Part shown: positions 8,736 through 17,195 of the stretch, piece by piece | Layout: every line of letters starts with the position of its first letter | Numbering within the stretch: the stretch's first letter is position 1 | Source: Acetobacter farinalis | GTDB taxonomy: Bacteria; Pseudomonadota; Alphaproteobacteria; Acetobacterales; Acetobacteraceae | DNA: 64,000 bases | Assembly: GCF_026240015.1 (NCBI RefSeq) | Contig: NZ_JAPIUX010000010.1 | Coordinates: 1 to 64,000, forward strand | Reading direction: 5' to 3' | Position numbers and translations under genes: made by a program | Notes under the pieces: model-generated | The model's input: only the letters and a program-made list of their open reading frames with translations | Told to the model about the DNA's origin: nothing | Databases searched by the model: none

Positions 8736-8849
8736 TTTACTTAGGTCCAGGCAACAAGATTTATGGGGGGATAAAGGTTCCCCGCATAAATGACCAGAGG
8801 CCTGGCCGGAGAACTTTTGCCCTGAGCGCTTACAGGTAAGCTTGCTGTG

Positions 8850-10796
8850 TTACTGGAACGGCAGGTAACGGAAGTCCAGAAATATCTGACTCATGCTCGT
8901 ATCCGGACCGCCGCCCTGGCCCTTCCAGGCATCCCTGCGGGAGTAGGCAAGCTGGGCTCCGGCTTCCACCGTACCGTAATGCCCTTTGAAGAACCGGTAC
9001 CATGCGCCAACCGTGGCTTCCATCACGCTGCGGGTGTTGGCGGTGCACCCCAGTGTGGAGAGTTCGGTCTCGCATCCAGCGTTGGAATAGTTCGGGTTTC
9101 CATAGCCGTACGCGCCGCTTCCATAGTTCGAATAGCGCCGCCCGGCTTCCTGATAGCCAAAGAAGCCATACACATCCACTCGCGGCGTGGGGTGGGCAAT
9201 AATGCCGCCGGTGGCCTGTATGGAGGGGATGGGGGCGATATCGCCGTTGGTTTTCAGCGTGGCGTCCGGCAGCAGCACGGAGCCGTAGCGGCCAATGCCA
9301 ATCCCGGCCAGACCGGCCAGACGCATCTCCACCTTGTGGGGAATGATGGGCAGCACCATGGAGCCGCCGCCGCCGCCCGCAATGGCGGTATTGTTGTGGC
9401 CCTGGCCCAGAGAGGCAACGCGGTCATGCGGGAAGTGGAGGATACCCACGGCTTCGTAATGGCCCCAATGCGGGTCCCACGCCACTTTTCCGATTACGTC
9501 TGGCGCGATCTCGTTGGAGAAGGGGGCATCGTTCGTGAGCCCCGTGCCATTGCTGCTGATGGTGGCAATCTTGCCATTGGGTAGTGTGACAGTGCCATCG
9601 GCATTGTTGAAGCCGGTGGTGTCATACAGCGTGGCGGAATTTTCAATGGACAGGCCCAGCCACAGGCGGTGCTGGAGGAAATCCTTCACGAACCGGAACT
9701 GGAGCTGCCGTGCCCATGTCTGGCCCGCCAGCATGGAGGATTCAATGGTTTCCGGCAGGCTTTCCTGGCGCGGAACAATGCCGATACGGCCCGGCGTGAG
9801 CATGCTCCATGCCTGCCCCGCGAGGAAATGGAAATTCAGGTCACTGTTATCATAAGCAAGGTACGCCTGCCGCAGGCGGAAGGCGTAGCTGTTGCTTTCA
9901 TAGGCGTCAGTCGTGGCGGCACCGGCCCCGAAATCCATTTCAAAGAAGCCTGAAATGGTGGAGTGCGCGTCCACATTCCCGCGGGCCATGAGCGAGATAC
10001 GGCTGTAGCGGGCGCTGCCTTCAAAGTTGTTGGTGTGGTAGCGGGATTCGTTGGGATACGGCATGGCCTGCCAGTAGTTGAACGTGCCGGATGCCGTATG
10101 GCGGTTTGCCACCACGGCGGAGGCATCCAGAAAGCCACCCAGAATGAGGGTGACAGGCCCCATATGGAACACACCGTGGTCGCCCAGTGCACCGGCGGCC
10201 TGAGCGCCCACCGTTTCACGCGCATGCGGGCCGACACTGTTTTCGGCAATACGGGACACCATATCTTCCGCGCGGTGGCCAATCACGGCTTCCACATCCG
10301 GGCGGTCATTCGCACCGGAGAAAACGGGCTGCGCATCGGGGCCTGTCGCATGGTGGCCCGTGCGATGCGGGGTGGTGTTCATGGCGGTTTCAATGCCCGG
10401 TCCACCCGTGTCGGTGTCTGGCCCGGTTTCAGGAGACCAGCCCTTGTGGCCGGCAGACGCGCCGGATGCAGCGTTTCGTGCTGTAAGTGTACGGTGGCTG
10501 CTGCTGTCCATGGCGGAGCGTGTGGCGGCCCCGCTGCCCCCATGCGTCAGCGCGGCCCGATGGGCGGCAATCTGCTTTTGCATGACAACAAGGGTTTTCT
10601 GGAGTGCTTTCTGTTCTTCCTGAATATGCGCCATCTGGCGTTCAAGTGCTTCCAGGGATGCCGTTTCATCTTCTGCTGCGCGGGCCGTGCCACAAAGCTG
10701 GGTGACTGCCAGCCCTGGCGCCAGAATGGTGCCGACAAACAGCCACGTCCGCATCTGGCGCATGGCCGGAGCTGGCAGAAGAGAAAAACTCGTCAT
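8850..10796 (-). CDS. Outer-membrane porin, DcaP-like, with N-terminal coiled coil
   Basis: The chosen start at 10796 gives 648 residues; the longer reading frame upstream would remove the signal peptide. The order is a hydrophobic signal segment, then a predicted coiled coil (about 45-75, LEALERQMAHIQEEQKAL), a low-complexity Gly/Thr/His linker, and a long beta-barrel region rich in alternating aromatic and polar residues. Phrases such as GPVTLILGGFLDAS and RISLMARGNV resemble the trimeric DcaP/porin group. The C-terminus (FLDFRYLPFQ) has a strand-like aromatic pattern. Expected role: an outer-membrane channel for small anionic or organic solutes; the substrate cannot be read from sequence. 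The gene is divergent from gloA. Confidence 0.75.
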   Translation of the reverse strand: MTSFSLLPAPAMRQMRTWLFVGTILAPGLAVTQLCGTARAAEDETASLEALERQMAHIQEEQKALQKTLVVMQKQIAAHRAALTHGGSGAATRSAMDSSSHRTLTARNAASGASAGHKGWSPETGPDTDTGGPGIETAMNTTPHRTGHHATGPDAQPVFSGANDRPDVEAVIGHRAEDMVSRIAENSVGPHARETVGAQAAGALGDHGVFHMGPVTLILGGFLDASAVVANRHTASGTFNYWQAMPYPNESRYHTNNFEGSARYSRISLMARGNVDAHSTISGFFEMDFGAGAATTDAYESNSYAFRLRQAYLAYDNSDLNFHFLAGQAWSMLTPGRIGIVPRQESLPETIESSMLAGQTWARQLQFRFVKDFLQHRLWLGLSIENSATLYDTTGFNNADGTVTLPNGKIATISSNGTGLTNDAPFSNEIAPDVIGKVAWDPHWGHYEAVGILHFPHDRVASLGQGHNNTAIAGGGGGSMVLPIIPHKVEMRLAGLAGIGIGRYGSVLLPDATLKTNGDIAPIPSIQATGGIIAHPTPRVDVYGFFGYQEAGRRYSNYGSGAYGYGNPNYSNAGCETELSTLGCTANTRSVMEATVGAWYRFFKGHYGTVEAGAQLAYSRRDAWKGQGGGPDTSMSQIFLDFRYLPFQ

Positions 10797-10911
10797 TTCT
10801 TTAAATATAACCCCTGAATTTTGTCTATTTACTGTTTGAAACCATTTTGGCGCGGGCTGCGTAAAGAGTATTTTTTTAAAAAATAATTTCAGCAGGAGGG
10901 ACTTCGGCGGT
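10797..10911. promoter_or_regulatory. AT-rich divergent promoter region
   Basis: This is the shared upstream region of the porin gene (minus) and the gloA transcript (plus). It is strikingly AT-rich at 10798-10810 and 10868-10890 against the G+C-rich surroundings, and ends with a strong AGGAGGG at 10894-10900. No unambiguous -35/-10 pair was defined. Confidence 0.5.
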
Positions 10912-10971
10912 ATGAGCACTGCACCTTTTGGGTGGCGCTGGTGCCACATGAATTTGAAGGGGCGTGTGTGA
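10912..10971 (+). CDS. Putative 19-residue leader peptide coupled to gloA
   Basis: An ATG at 10912 follows AGGAGGG (10894-10900) by 11 nt and opens a 19-codon frame with two Trp codons (GWRWCH core). It ends in TGA at 10969-10971, which overlaps the gloA ATG as TGATG. The best Shine-Dalgarno sequence in the region therefore serves this mini-ORF, and gloA could be translated by re-initiation. Expression of the peptide is inferred, not shown. Confidence 0.4.
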   Translation: MSTAPFGWRWCHMNLKGRV

Positions 10972-11372
10972 TGGCAAAAATGATTCATTCCATGGTGCGG
11001 GTTCTTGAAGAACAGCGCTCTCTGGCGTTTTACGACATCGCCCTGGGTCTCAGGCCGGTTGAGCGGCTGGTGTTTGAAAGCTTCACGCTGATCTATCTGG
11101 CGAATGATGAGCAGACGTTTGAACTGGAACTGACCGTCAATCACGGGCGCACACAGCCGTATGTTCTGGGGGACGGCTACGGGCATCTGGCCGTATCCGT
11201 TGCGGATCTGGCCTCCGAACATGCCCGTGTGGACGCCATGGGTCTTGCCCCGACACCCATCAAGACGCTGGAACATGATGGCCGCGTTATCGGCACGTTC
11301 TTTTTCCTGACCGACCCGGATGGGTACAAGATTGAAGTGCTGCAACGTGGTGAAGCGGGTCGCTTTCTCTAA
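10971..11372 (+). CDS. gloA: Glyoxalase I (lactoylglutathione lyase), VOC family
   Basis: 133 residues from the ATG at 10971, which aligns with the usual GloA start (IHSMVRVLEEQRS). All four expected metal ligands are visible: His in the N-terminal IHSM, Glu in FELELTVN, His in GYGHLAVSV and Glu in GYKIEVLQ. The enzyme would isomerise the hemithioacetal of methylglyoxal and glutathione to lactoylglutathione in the cytoplasm. The length is typical. It may be translationally coupled to the short leader ORF just ahead. The general VOC fold is certain; the exact substrate is inferred from ligand conservation. Confidence 0.85.
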   Translation: MAKMIHSMVRVLEEQRSLAFYDIALGLRPVERLVFESFTLIYLANDEQTFELELTVNHGRTQPYVLGDGYGHLAVSVADLASEHARVDAMGLAPTPIKTLEHDGRVIGTFFFLTDPDGYKIEVLQRGEAGRFL

Positions 11373-11481
11373 AGCTTTGCGCCGCGTCTTCTGAAGGGCC
11401 GTGTAAAAAGTCAGGGGTTACGCACGGCGGAGGGCTGTTCCGCAATGGTATTGGGGGCTGATCTGCCTTATAAGGCGCCCT

Positions 11482-12306
11482 ATGCAGACCTCCTTTTTCA
11501 AGATGCACGGGCTTGGGAATGACTTTGTCATTCTTGATGAGCGTGCTGGCCACCTCCCCCTCACTCCTGCGCGGATTGCCGCTCTGGCGCATCGCCGCAG
11601 GGGGATCGGGTGTGACCAGCTTGTGACGCTGCGCCCGGCCTGTGCCGAGGGGGCGGATGTCTTTGTGCGGTTTTTCAACCCGGATGGCTCGGAAGCCGGA
11701 GCCTGCGGCAATGCCTCCCGCTGCGTTGCGGAACTGATTTTCCGGCAGACGGGCAACCGCAGGCCGGTGCTGCAGACACGGGCCGGAACGCTGCCTGCCC
11801 GGATCGAGGCGGATGGGCTGGTTACGGTGGATATGGGGGTGCCGCGCCTGGAGTGGCAGGCCGTGCCTCTGGCGGTAGAGATGGACACACTCCATCTCCC
11901 TCTGGAAGGAGACCCGGCGGCGGCCTCCATGGGGAACCCGCACGCAACGTTTTTTGTGAAAGATTTCTCGATGCTCAGCCACGGCCATGCGCTGGAGCAT
12001 GATCCGCTCTTTCCCGAGCGCGCCAATATTGGTTTTGCCAGAATAGACACCCCGGAACACATGCGCCTGAAGGTGCATGAGCGCGGGGCAGGGGTGACGG
12101 AAGCCTGCGGGTCCGGTGCGTGCGCGGCGGTGGTGAACGCGGTGCGGCGCGGGCTGGTGCAGCGCCGCTGCACAGTGGAGCTGGATGGCGGCCTGCTCCA
12201 GATTGAATGGGTGGAAAGCGGCCCGCAGGCAGGCCATGTGCTGATGACCGGCGCAACGGCAACAGCCTTTGAGGGAACAGTGGATCTGGCCACATACGCT
12301 TCATGA
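11482..12306 (+). CDS. dapF: Diaminopimelate epimerase
   Basis: 274 residues, the normal length. The enzyme converts LL- to meso-diaminopimelate for lysine and peptidoglycan synthesis. The two catalytic cysteines are present: Cys75 in GACGNASR and Cys209 in ACGSGACA. The N-terminus (FFKMHGLGNDFVILD) is the family signature. The stop overlaps the start of mtaB by 4 nt (ATGA), so dapF-mtaB-ftsY look co-transcribed and translationally coupled. Confidence 0.97.
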   Translation: MQTSFFKMHGLGNDFVILDERAGHLPLTPARIAALAHRRRGIGCDQLVTLRPACAEGADVFVRFFNPDGSEAGACGNASRCVAELIFRQTGNRRPVLQTRAGTLPARIEADGLVTVDMGVPRLEWQAVPLAVEMDTLHLPLEGDPAAASMGNPHATFFVKDFSMLSHGHALEHDPLFPERANIGFARIDTPEHMRLKVHERGAGVTEACGSGACAAVVNAVRRGLVQRRCTVELDGGLLQIEWVESGPQAGHVLMTGATATAFEGTVDLATYAS

Positions 12307-13547
12307 CACGCCCTGAGATTCTGACATTCGGCTGCCGGCTGAATACATGGGAAAGCGAGGTCATGCGCGAGCATGCCGCTGCCCTCAACGATGTAATTAT
12401 CGTCAATACCTGCGCCGTAACGGGTGAGGCGGAGCGGCAGGCCCGGCAGGCCATCCGCCGTGCACACCGGGATAACCCGGCGGCCCGTATCGTGGTGACA
12501 GGCTGCGCCGCCCAGATCGACCCGGACCGCTGGGCCACCCTGCCGGGTGTGACCCGCGTGCTGGGGAACGAGGAAAAGCTGAAAGCGGAAAGCTGGGCTC
12601 CCGCCGCCATGAACGAACCGCGTGCCGTGTCGGATATCATGGCCGCGAAGGAAACGGCAGCGCATCTCGTCACGGAGTTTGCGGGCCGCACACGGGCTTT
12701 TGTGCAGGTGCAGCAGGGGTGTGACCACCGCTGTACCTTCTGCATCATTCCATTCGGGCGGGGGCCATCCCGCTCGGCTCCGGTGGGCGTGGTGGTGGAG
12801 CAGGTGCGCGCCCTTGTCGAATCGGGCTATCGGGAAGTGGTGCTGACCGGGGTGGACATGACCTCATGGGGCGGTGACCTGCCGGGGCAGCCCTCCCTCG
12901 GGCAGTTGTGCCGCCGTGTGCTGGGGCTGGTGCCGGGTCTTGAGCGCCTGCGCCTCTCCTCGGTTGATCCGGTGGAAATTGATGAGGATATCTGGCGGCT
13001 TCTGGAGCACGAGCCGCGCTTCATGCCGTATCTGCACCTCTCGCTTCAGGCCGGGTCGGACCTGATTCTCAAGCGGATGAAGCGCCGCCATCTGGCGGAA
13101 GATGCGGCACGGGTTATCGCACGGGCCCGTGCGTTGCGCCCCGATATCGGGATCGGCGCGGATGTGATTGCCGGGTTCCCGACCGAAGATGATGCGCTGT
13201 TTGAAGAAACACGCGCCTTTCTGGCGGAGCAGGGCGTGCCGTATCTGCATGTTTTTCCCTACAGCGAGCGGCCGGGCACCCCGGCGGCTCGGATGCGGGC
13301 GGTGCCTGTGCCGGAACGCAAGGCACGGGCGGCCCGCCTGCGGGAGGTGGGGGCCGAAGCAGCCGACCGGTATTACCGCACCCTGCTTGGCCAGACTTTG
13401 TGGGTGCTGATGGAAACGCCCACATCCGGGCACAGTGAACAGTTTGCCCCCGTCCGCCTTGCGGAAGGTGAGGCAGAAGCAGGCGAGATTATCAGCCTGC
13501 GGGCTGTAGCGGTGGATGCCGCGGGCCTGCTGGCGGAAAGGGTTTGA
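12303..13547 (+). CDS. mtaB: tRNA t6A37 methylthiotransferase (MtaB/MiaB-like radical SAM enzyme)
   Basis: 414 residues. The N-terminal UPF0004 domain carries three cluster cysteines (Cys11, Cys37, Cys68). The radical SAM motif CDHRCTFC at 140-147 binds the second 4Fe-4S cluster. The TIM-barrel core contains GADVIAGFPTE, and a C-terminal TRAM-like segment follows (about 345-410). Among methylthiotransferases the spacing and the short N-terminus fit the MtaB group, which adds a methylthio group to t6A at position 37 of ANN-decoding tRNAs. It overlaps dapF by 4 nt and ends 1 nt before ftsY. Confidence 0.92.
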   Translation: MTRPEILTFGCRLNTWESEVMREHAAALNDVIIVNTCAVTGEAERQARQAIRRAHRDNPAARIVVTGCAAQIDPDRWATLPGVTRVLGNEEKLKAESWAPAAMNEPRAVSDIMAAKETAAHLVTEFAGRTRAFVQVQQGCDHRCTFCIIPFGRGPSRSAPVGVVVEQVRALVESGYREVVLTGVDMTSWGGDLPGQPSLGQLCRRVLGLVPGLERLRLSSVDPVEIDEDIWRLLEHEPRFMPYLHLSLQAGSDLILKRMKRRHLAEDAARVIARARALRPDIGIGADVIAGFPTEDDALFEETRAFLAEQGVPYLHVFPYSERPGTPAARMRAVPVPERKARAARLREVGAEAADRYYRTLLGQTLWVLMETPTSGHSEQFAPVRLAEGEAEAGEIISLRAVAVDAAGLLAERV

Positions 13548-13548
13548 G

Positions 13549-14493
13549 ATGGCGCTAGGTTTTTTTTCACGCCTCAAAAAGGGGCTGTCCCGTTCAACGC
13601 AGAAACTGGGCGGCGGCCTGACATCGGTTTTTACCAAACGGAAACTTGATGATGAAGCGCTGGAAGAGCTGGAAGACCTGCTGATTACAGCGGATCTCGG
13701 CCCGAGTGTTGCCGGCCGGATTATTGAGTCCTTCCGCCGCACCCGCTTTGGAACAGAGGTGAGCGATGCGGAAATCCGCAGCGCCCTGGCGGACGAGATC
13801 GCCAGCGTGCTGGAGCCGGTTGCCATCCCGTTTGCGCCAGACCCGGCACACAGGCCGCATGTGGTGCTGATGGTGGGGGTGAACGGCACCGGCAAGACCA
13901 CAACCATTGGAAAAATGGCCCGCTATTTTACCGATCAGGGTAAAAAAGTGATGCTGGTGGCGGGTGATACCTTCCGGGCCGCGGCTGTGGAGCAGTTGCA
14001 GGTATGGGGTGAACGTACTGGCTGCACGGTGATTGCCGGCCCGCCAAACGCGGATGCCGCCGGACTGGCGTTTGAAGCCCTCAAGCAGGCAAAGGCGCAG
14101 GATGCGGACCTGCTGTTTGTCGATACAGCGGGCCGCCTGCACAACAAAAGCGCCCTGATGGAAGAGCTGGCCAAAATTATTCGCGTCATGCGGAAATTTG
14201 ATGAGACAGCTCCCCATTCCGTTCTGCTGGTGCTGGATGCCACAACCGGGCAGAACGCCATGGAGCAGGTGCGCGTGTTCCGTGAGCTGGTGAACGTGAC
14301 CGGCCTTGTGGTGACAAAGCTGGACGGTTCGGCCCGAGGCGGCATTGTGGTGGCGCTGGCGGACAGTTTTGGTCTGCCCGTGCATGCCGTGGGTGTGGGG
14401 GAACAGGCGGAAGACCTGCGGCCCTTCTCCGCGCAGGATTTTGCCAAAGGGCTGGTCGGTCTGCCGGAAGGAGAGGCCGAAGCGGCGTCCTGA
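13549..14493 (+). CDS. ftsY: Signal recognition particle receptor FtsY
   Basis: 314 residues from the ATG at 13549 (1 nt after the mtaB stop); the 11-codon upstream extension lies inside mtaB and is not needed. The order is a short N-terminal helix, then the NG domain: G1 GVNGTGKTTT (about 110-119), DTAGR (about 191-195), TKLDGSARGG and a C-terminal helix. It lacks the long acidic A domain of E. coli FtsY, as is usual in alphaproteobacteria. It docks SRP-ribosome complexes at the inner membrane. The start of the gene contains a run of eight T residues at 13560-13567. Confidence 0.96.
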   Translation: MALGFFSRLKKGLSRSTQKLGGGLTSVFTKRKLDDEALEELEDLLITADLGPSVAGRIIESFRRTRFGTEVSDAEIRSALADEIASVLEPVAIPFAPDPAHRPHVVLMVGVNGTGKTTTIGKMARYFTDQGKKVMLVAGDTFRAAAVEQLQVWGERTGCTVIAGPPNADAAGLAFEALKQAKAQDADLLFVDTAGRLHNKSALMEELAKIIRVMRKFDETAPHSVLLVLDATTGQNAMEQVRVFRELVNVTGLVVTKLDGSARGGIVVALADSFGLPVHAVGVGEQAEDLRPFSAQDFAKGLVGLPEGEAEAAS

Positions 14494-14568
14494 TCATGGC
14501 AGGAGGGTGCGGGGCGTAGTTTTTTTGCACAGGTGACGGATTTTCCCCCCGGTGCTACTTATGCTTCC

Positions 14569-14596
14569 TTGACAGGATATGGCAGCGCCGTTAGCA
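14569..14596 (+). promoter_or_regulatory. Candidate promoter of the F0 ATP synthase operon
   Basis: A perfect TTGACA lies at 14569-14574, 59 nt before the atpI ATG. A 16-bp spacing leads to TTAGCA, a poor match to TATAAT, so the -10 assignment is tentative. Confidence 0.35.
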
Positions 14597-14627
14597 AGCG
14601 CCTGCACCCTTCTTGGAGGTGCGAAGT

Positions 14628-14927
14628 ATGGGTGAAGACAGCGACGAGTCCTTTACCAAACGACTGAGAGAGGCGGAACGCCGGGCCGGTCAGTTGGAAG
14701 AAGGGCAGAAAGTCAGTGTGGTTGACAAGGAAGAGCAATCCTTGCCTGCACTGGCACTCAGGGCCGGGACAGAAATGATTTCTGCTCTGGTTGTTGGGGT
14801 GGCTGCTGGGTGGGGTCTGGACCGCTGGTTCCATACCCGTGCCATCTTCCTGATCATCTTCGCGCTGCTGGGCGGAAGTGCAGGAGTGCTGAATGTCTGG
14901 CGGCTCGTAAAGCCACCGGAACAGTAA
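14628..14927 (+). CDS. atpI: ATP synthase protein I (assembly factor)
   Basis: 99 residues from the ATG at 14628, which is preceded by GGAGGT at 14615-14620. The N-terminus is charged and two membrane segments follow (about 45-65 and 70-88), with the AtpI-type AGWGLDRWF motif between them. This subunit is thought to help assemble the c-ring or admit magnesium. It is the first gene of the F0 operon. Confidence 0.88.
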   Translation: MGEDSDESFTKRLREAERRAGQLEEGQKVSVVDKEEQSLPALALRAGTEMISALVVGVAAGWGLDRWFHTRAIFLIIFALLGGSAGVLNVWRLVKPPEQ

Positions 14928-14985
14928 GTTGGAAAGCTGAAGGCCCGGCGGAGCAGCCCGGGTCCGGTGAAGTGGGAGAACGGTT

Positions 14986-15735
14986 TTGGCGGGCGGTTCC
15001 AGTATCGACGTACTTGGTCAGTTCGAGCTTCGTCCCGTTCTTGGCGGGCTTGGTGAGGCACTGCGCTTCAGTCAGTCACCTCTCTACATGATCCTGGCCG
15101 CGTGCCTGGTTCTGGCGTTCCTCTATTTCGGCATGCGTCCTGCTGCTGTCGTGCCTGGCCGGTTTCAGGCTGCGGCCGAGGTGTGCTACGAATTCATTCG
15201 CAGCATGGCGGTGGATACGATCGGACCGGAAGGCGCTGCCTTCTTCCCGTTCATCTTCACGCTGTTCTTCTTCATTCTGGCCGGGAATTACATCGGCCTG
15301 CTGCCCTTCTCCTTTACCTTCACCAGCCATATTGCGGTGACCCTGGCCCTTGCGGTCATGGTGTTCCTGCTGACGGTGATCGTGTCGCTCCGGGCGCAGG
15401 GGTTCCGCTTCTTCGCGCATTTCATGCCGGCTGGTGCCAGCATGTATCTCGCGCCGCTGCTGATCCCGATTGAAATCCTGTCCTTTCTCTCTCGCCCCGT
15501 GAGCCTGTCCATCCGACTGTTTGCAAACATGGTCGCCGGGCATGTCATGTTCGATATTTTCGCAAGCTTTGTCATCATGCTCGCCGGTTTTGGCGTGGTG
15601 GGTGATGTGTTTGCGATAGGGCCTATTGCCATTAACATGGCGCTGGTGGCTCTTGAGTTGCTGGTTGGTGTATTGCAGGCCTACGTGTTTGCCATCCTGA
15701 CCTGCATCTACCTGCGGGAGGCCGTGGCTCACTGA
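14986..15735 (+). CDS. atpB: F0F1 ATP synthase subunit a
   Basis: 249 residues, polytopic membrane protein. The start is a TTG at 14986 with GGGAGA upstream; no in-frame ATG exists before residue 35, and the N-terminal FELRP region belongs to the family. The essential stator arginine sits in SLSIRLFANMVAGH, with the half-channel helices around it, and the C-terminal helix ends AILTCIYLREA. Together with the c-ring it forms the proton path. Confidence 0.96.
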   Translation: MAGGSSIDVLGQFELRPVLGGLGEALRFSQSPLYMILAACLVLAFLYFGMRPAAVVPGRFQAAAEVCYEFIRSMAVDTIGPEGAAFFPFIFTLFFFILAGNYIGLLPFSFTFTSHIAVTLALAVMVFLLTVIVSLRAQGFRFFAHFMPAGASMYLAPLLIPIEILSFLSRPVSLSIRLFANMVAGHVMFDIFASFVIMLAGFGVVGDVFAIGPIAINMALVALELLVGVLQAYVFAILTCIYLREAVAH

Positions 15736-15788
15736 GCTGCTTTGCCCGTTTCGTTTGAACTGTACTTTTTAACAAGGAAGTGACTGAT

Positions 15789-16013
15789 ATGGACATCGCT
15801 GCAGCCCGGGAAATCGGTGCAGGTATCGCCGTGATCGCCCTCGCCGGCGTTGGTATCGGCCTCGGCAACATCTTTTCAACGCTGGTGAGCAGCATTGCTC
15901 GTAACCCCGCTTCCCGTCCGCATGTGTTCGGTCTGGGCATGCTGGGCTTCGCGCTGACAGAAGCTATCGCGCTGTTCGCGCTTCTCATCGCGTTCCTGAT
16001 CCTTTTCGTCTAA
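15789..16013 (+). CDS. atpE: F0F1 ATP synthase subunit c
   Basis: 74 residues, two transmembrane helices joined by the polar loop ARNPASRP. The first helix has the tight-packing glycine motif (GVGIGLGN). The proton-binding carboxylate is the Glu in ALTEAIALFALL. The ATG at 15789 is used because AAGGAAG (15774-15780) is correctly spaced; an in-frame GTG 9 nt upstream overlaps that site. Confidence 0.97.
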   Translation: MDIAAAREIGAGIAVIALAGVGIGLGNIFSTLVSSIARNPASRPHVFGLGMLGFALTEAIALFALLIAFLILFV

Positions 16014-16041
16014 TAAACGGCAGGGAAAGGGAGGCTCTCCT

Positions 16042-16641
16042 GTGGGTGTCATGATGAAGATGGTCCGTGCCGGTTTGTTCGCTACGGTATCCGGCGTGTC
16101 TCTTCTGGTAATGGCTGCACCTGGTGCACACGCCACAGGGATGCCTCAGCTCGATTTTCACAACCCCATGGTTACCGGTCAGGTAATCTGGGGTGCTGTG
16201 ATCTTCCTGGGCTTTTATCTGGCGTTGAGCCAGATCATGCTGCCGCGCGTTGGTCGTGTTCTGGAAGACCGGAGCAAGCGTATTTCGGGTGATCTCGATG
16301 TTGCGCGTGCTGCAAAACAGGATGCGGACAAAGCCGTGGCGGAACTTCAGCAGGCCCGTAAGGATGCCATGGCTGAAGCCCAGTCCAATCTTCAGAAAGC
16401 GCTGGATGAAGAACAGCGTGCTGCGGATAAGAAGCTGGAAGAAATCAATGCGCGCCTGTCAGCAGAAATTGCTGATGCGGAAAAACGCGTTGCTGCCGAA
16501 AAAGCACGTGCATTCGGTACACTCAAAGAAATTGCGGCCGATACAACACAGGCGCTCGTTTCCCGCCTGACAGGTACCACACCCGATGCCCAGCTTGTGG
16601 CGCAGAAGGTTGAAGGTGCTACCGCGCACCAGAATATCTGA
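16042..16641 (+). CDS. atpG: F0F1 ATP synthase subunit b'
   Basis: 199 residues from a GTG at 16042 (GGGAGG upstream); an ATG at 16051 is an alternative. A signal-like hydrophobic N-terminus is followed by FHNPMVTGQVIWGAVIFLGFY, the membrane anchor, and a long alanine/glutamate-rich coiled coil forming half of the peripheral stalk. Alphaproteobacteria with a b/b' heterodimer place this gene between c and b, as here. It is also called atpF' or atpX; the symbol usage varies. Confidence 0.92.
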   Translation: MGVMMKMVRAGLFATVSGVSLLVMAAPGAHATGMPQLDFHNPMVTGQVIWGAVIFLGFYLALSQIMLPRVGRVLEDRSKRISGDLDVARAAKQDADKAVAELQQARKDAMAEAQSNLQKALDEEQRAADKKLEEINARLSAEIADAEKRVAAEKARAFGTLKEIAADTTQALVSRLTGTTPDAQLVAQKVEGATAHQNI

Positions 16642-16665
16642 CCGGCTTCGGGAGAACTTGTAGTC

Positions 16666-17169
16666 ATGTCTGGCATTTTTCACGAAGCGGGTTTCTGGTT
16701 CGCTGTTTCCTTCGTTCTGTTTTTCGCCTTCTTCTGGCGCAGGCTGTGGACACCTATCACAGCCGTGCTGGATAGCCGCGCGGCCCGCATCCGGAGTGAG
16801 CTGGATGAATCTGCCCAGCTCCGTCGGGAAGCCGAGCAGATGCTGGAAGACGCCACGCGTGAGCGTGAGCAGGCTCTGGTGGAAGCCCGTTCCATGGTTG
16901 AGCAGTCTCTTCACCATGCGGCAGAACTGGCTGAAAAAGCCCGTACAGAAGCCGAAGCAGCCGTGCAGCGCCATGAACAGATGGCACGTGACCGGATTGC
17001 AGCGGTAGAACGCGCCGCTATCAAGGAAGTGCGTCAGGCTGCCGTGGATGTGGCGGTTGAGGCCGCACGCGGCGTTATTGGTCAGTCTCTTGACCCGAAG
17101 AAGGCAGAAGAACTGGTCGATCGGGCCATTGCCGATCTGCCGTCCGCTCTTGCGCGCCGCGTTGCCTGA
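16666..17169 (+). CDS. atpF: F0F1 ATP synthase subunit b
   Basis: 167 residues. One N-terminal membrane helix (FWFAVSFVLFFAFFW) is followed by a continuous Glu/Arg/Ala coiled coil that reaches F1 as the peripheral stalk. It is the last canonical gene of the F0 operon. The F1 genes are absent from the window, which fits the split F0/F1 arrangement of alphaproteobacteria. The next gene begins only 26 bp downstream on the same strand. Confidence 0.94.
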   Translation: MSGIFHEAGFWFAVSFVLFFAFFWRRLWTPITAVLDSRAARIRSELDESAQLRREAEQMLEDATREREQALVEARSMVEQSLHHAAELAEKARTEAEAAVQRHEQMARDRIAAVERAAIKEVRQAAVDVAVEAARGVIGQSLDPKKAEELVDRAIADLPSALARRVA

Positions 17170-17195
17170 GCGCCCTGATTGTTGATTGATCAGGC

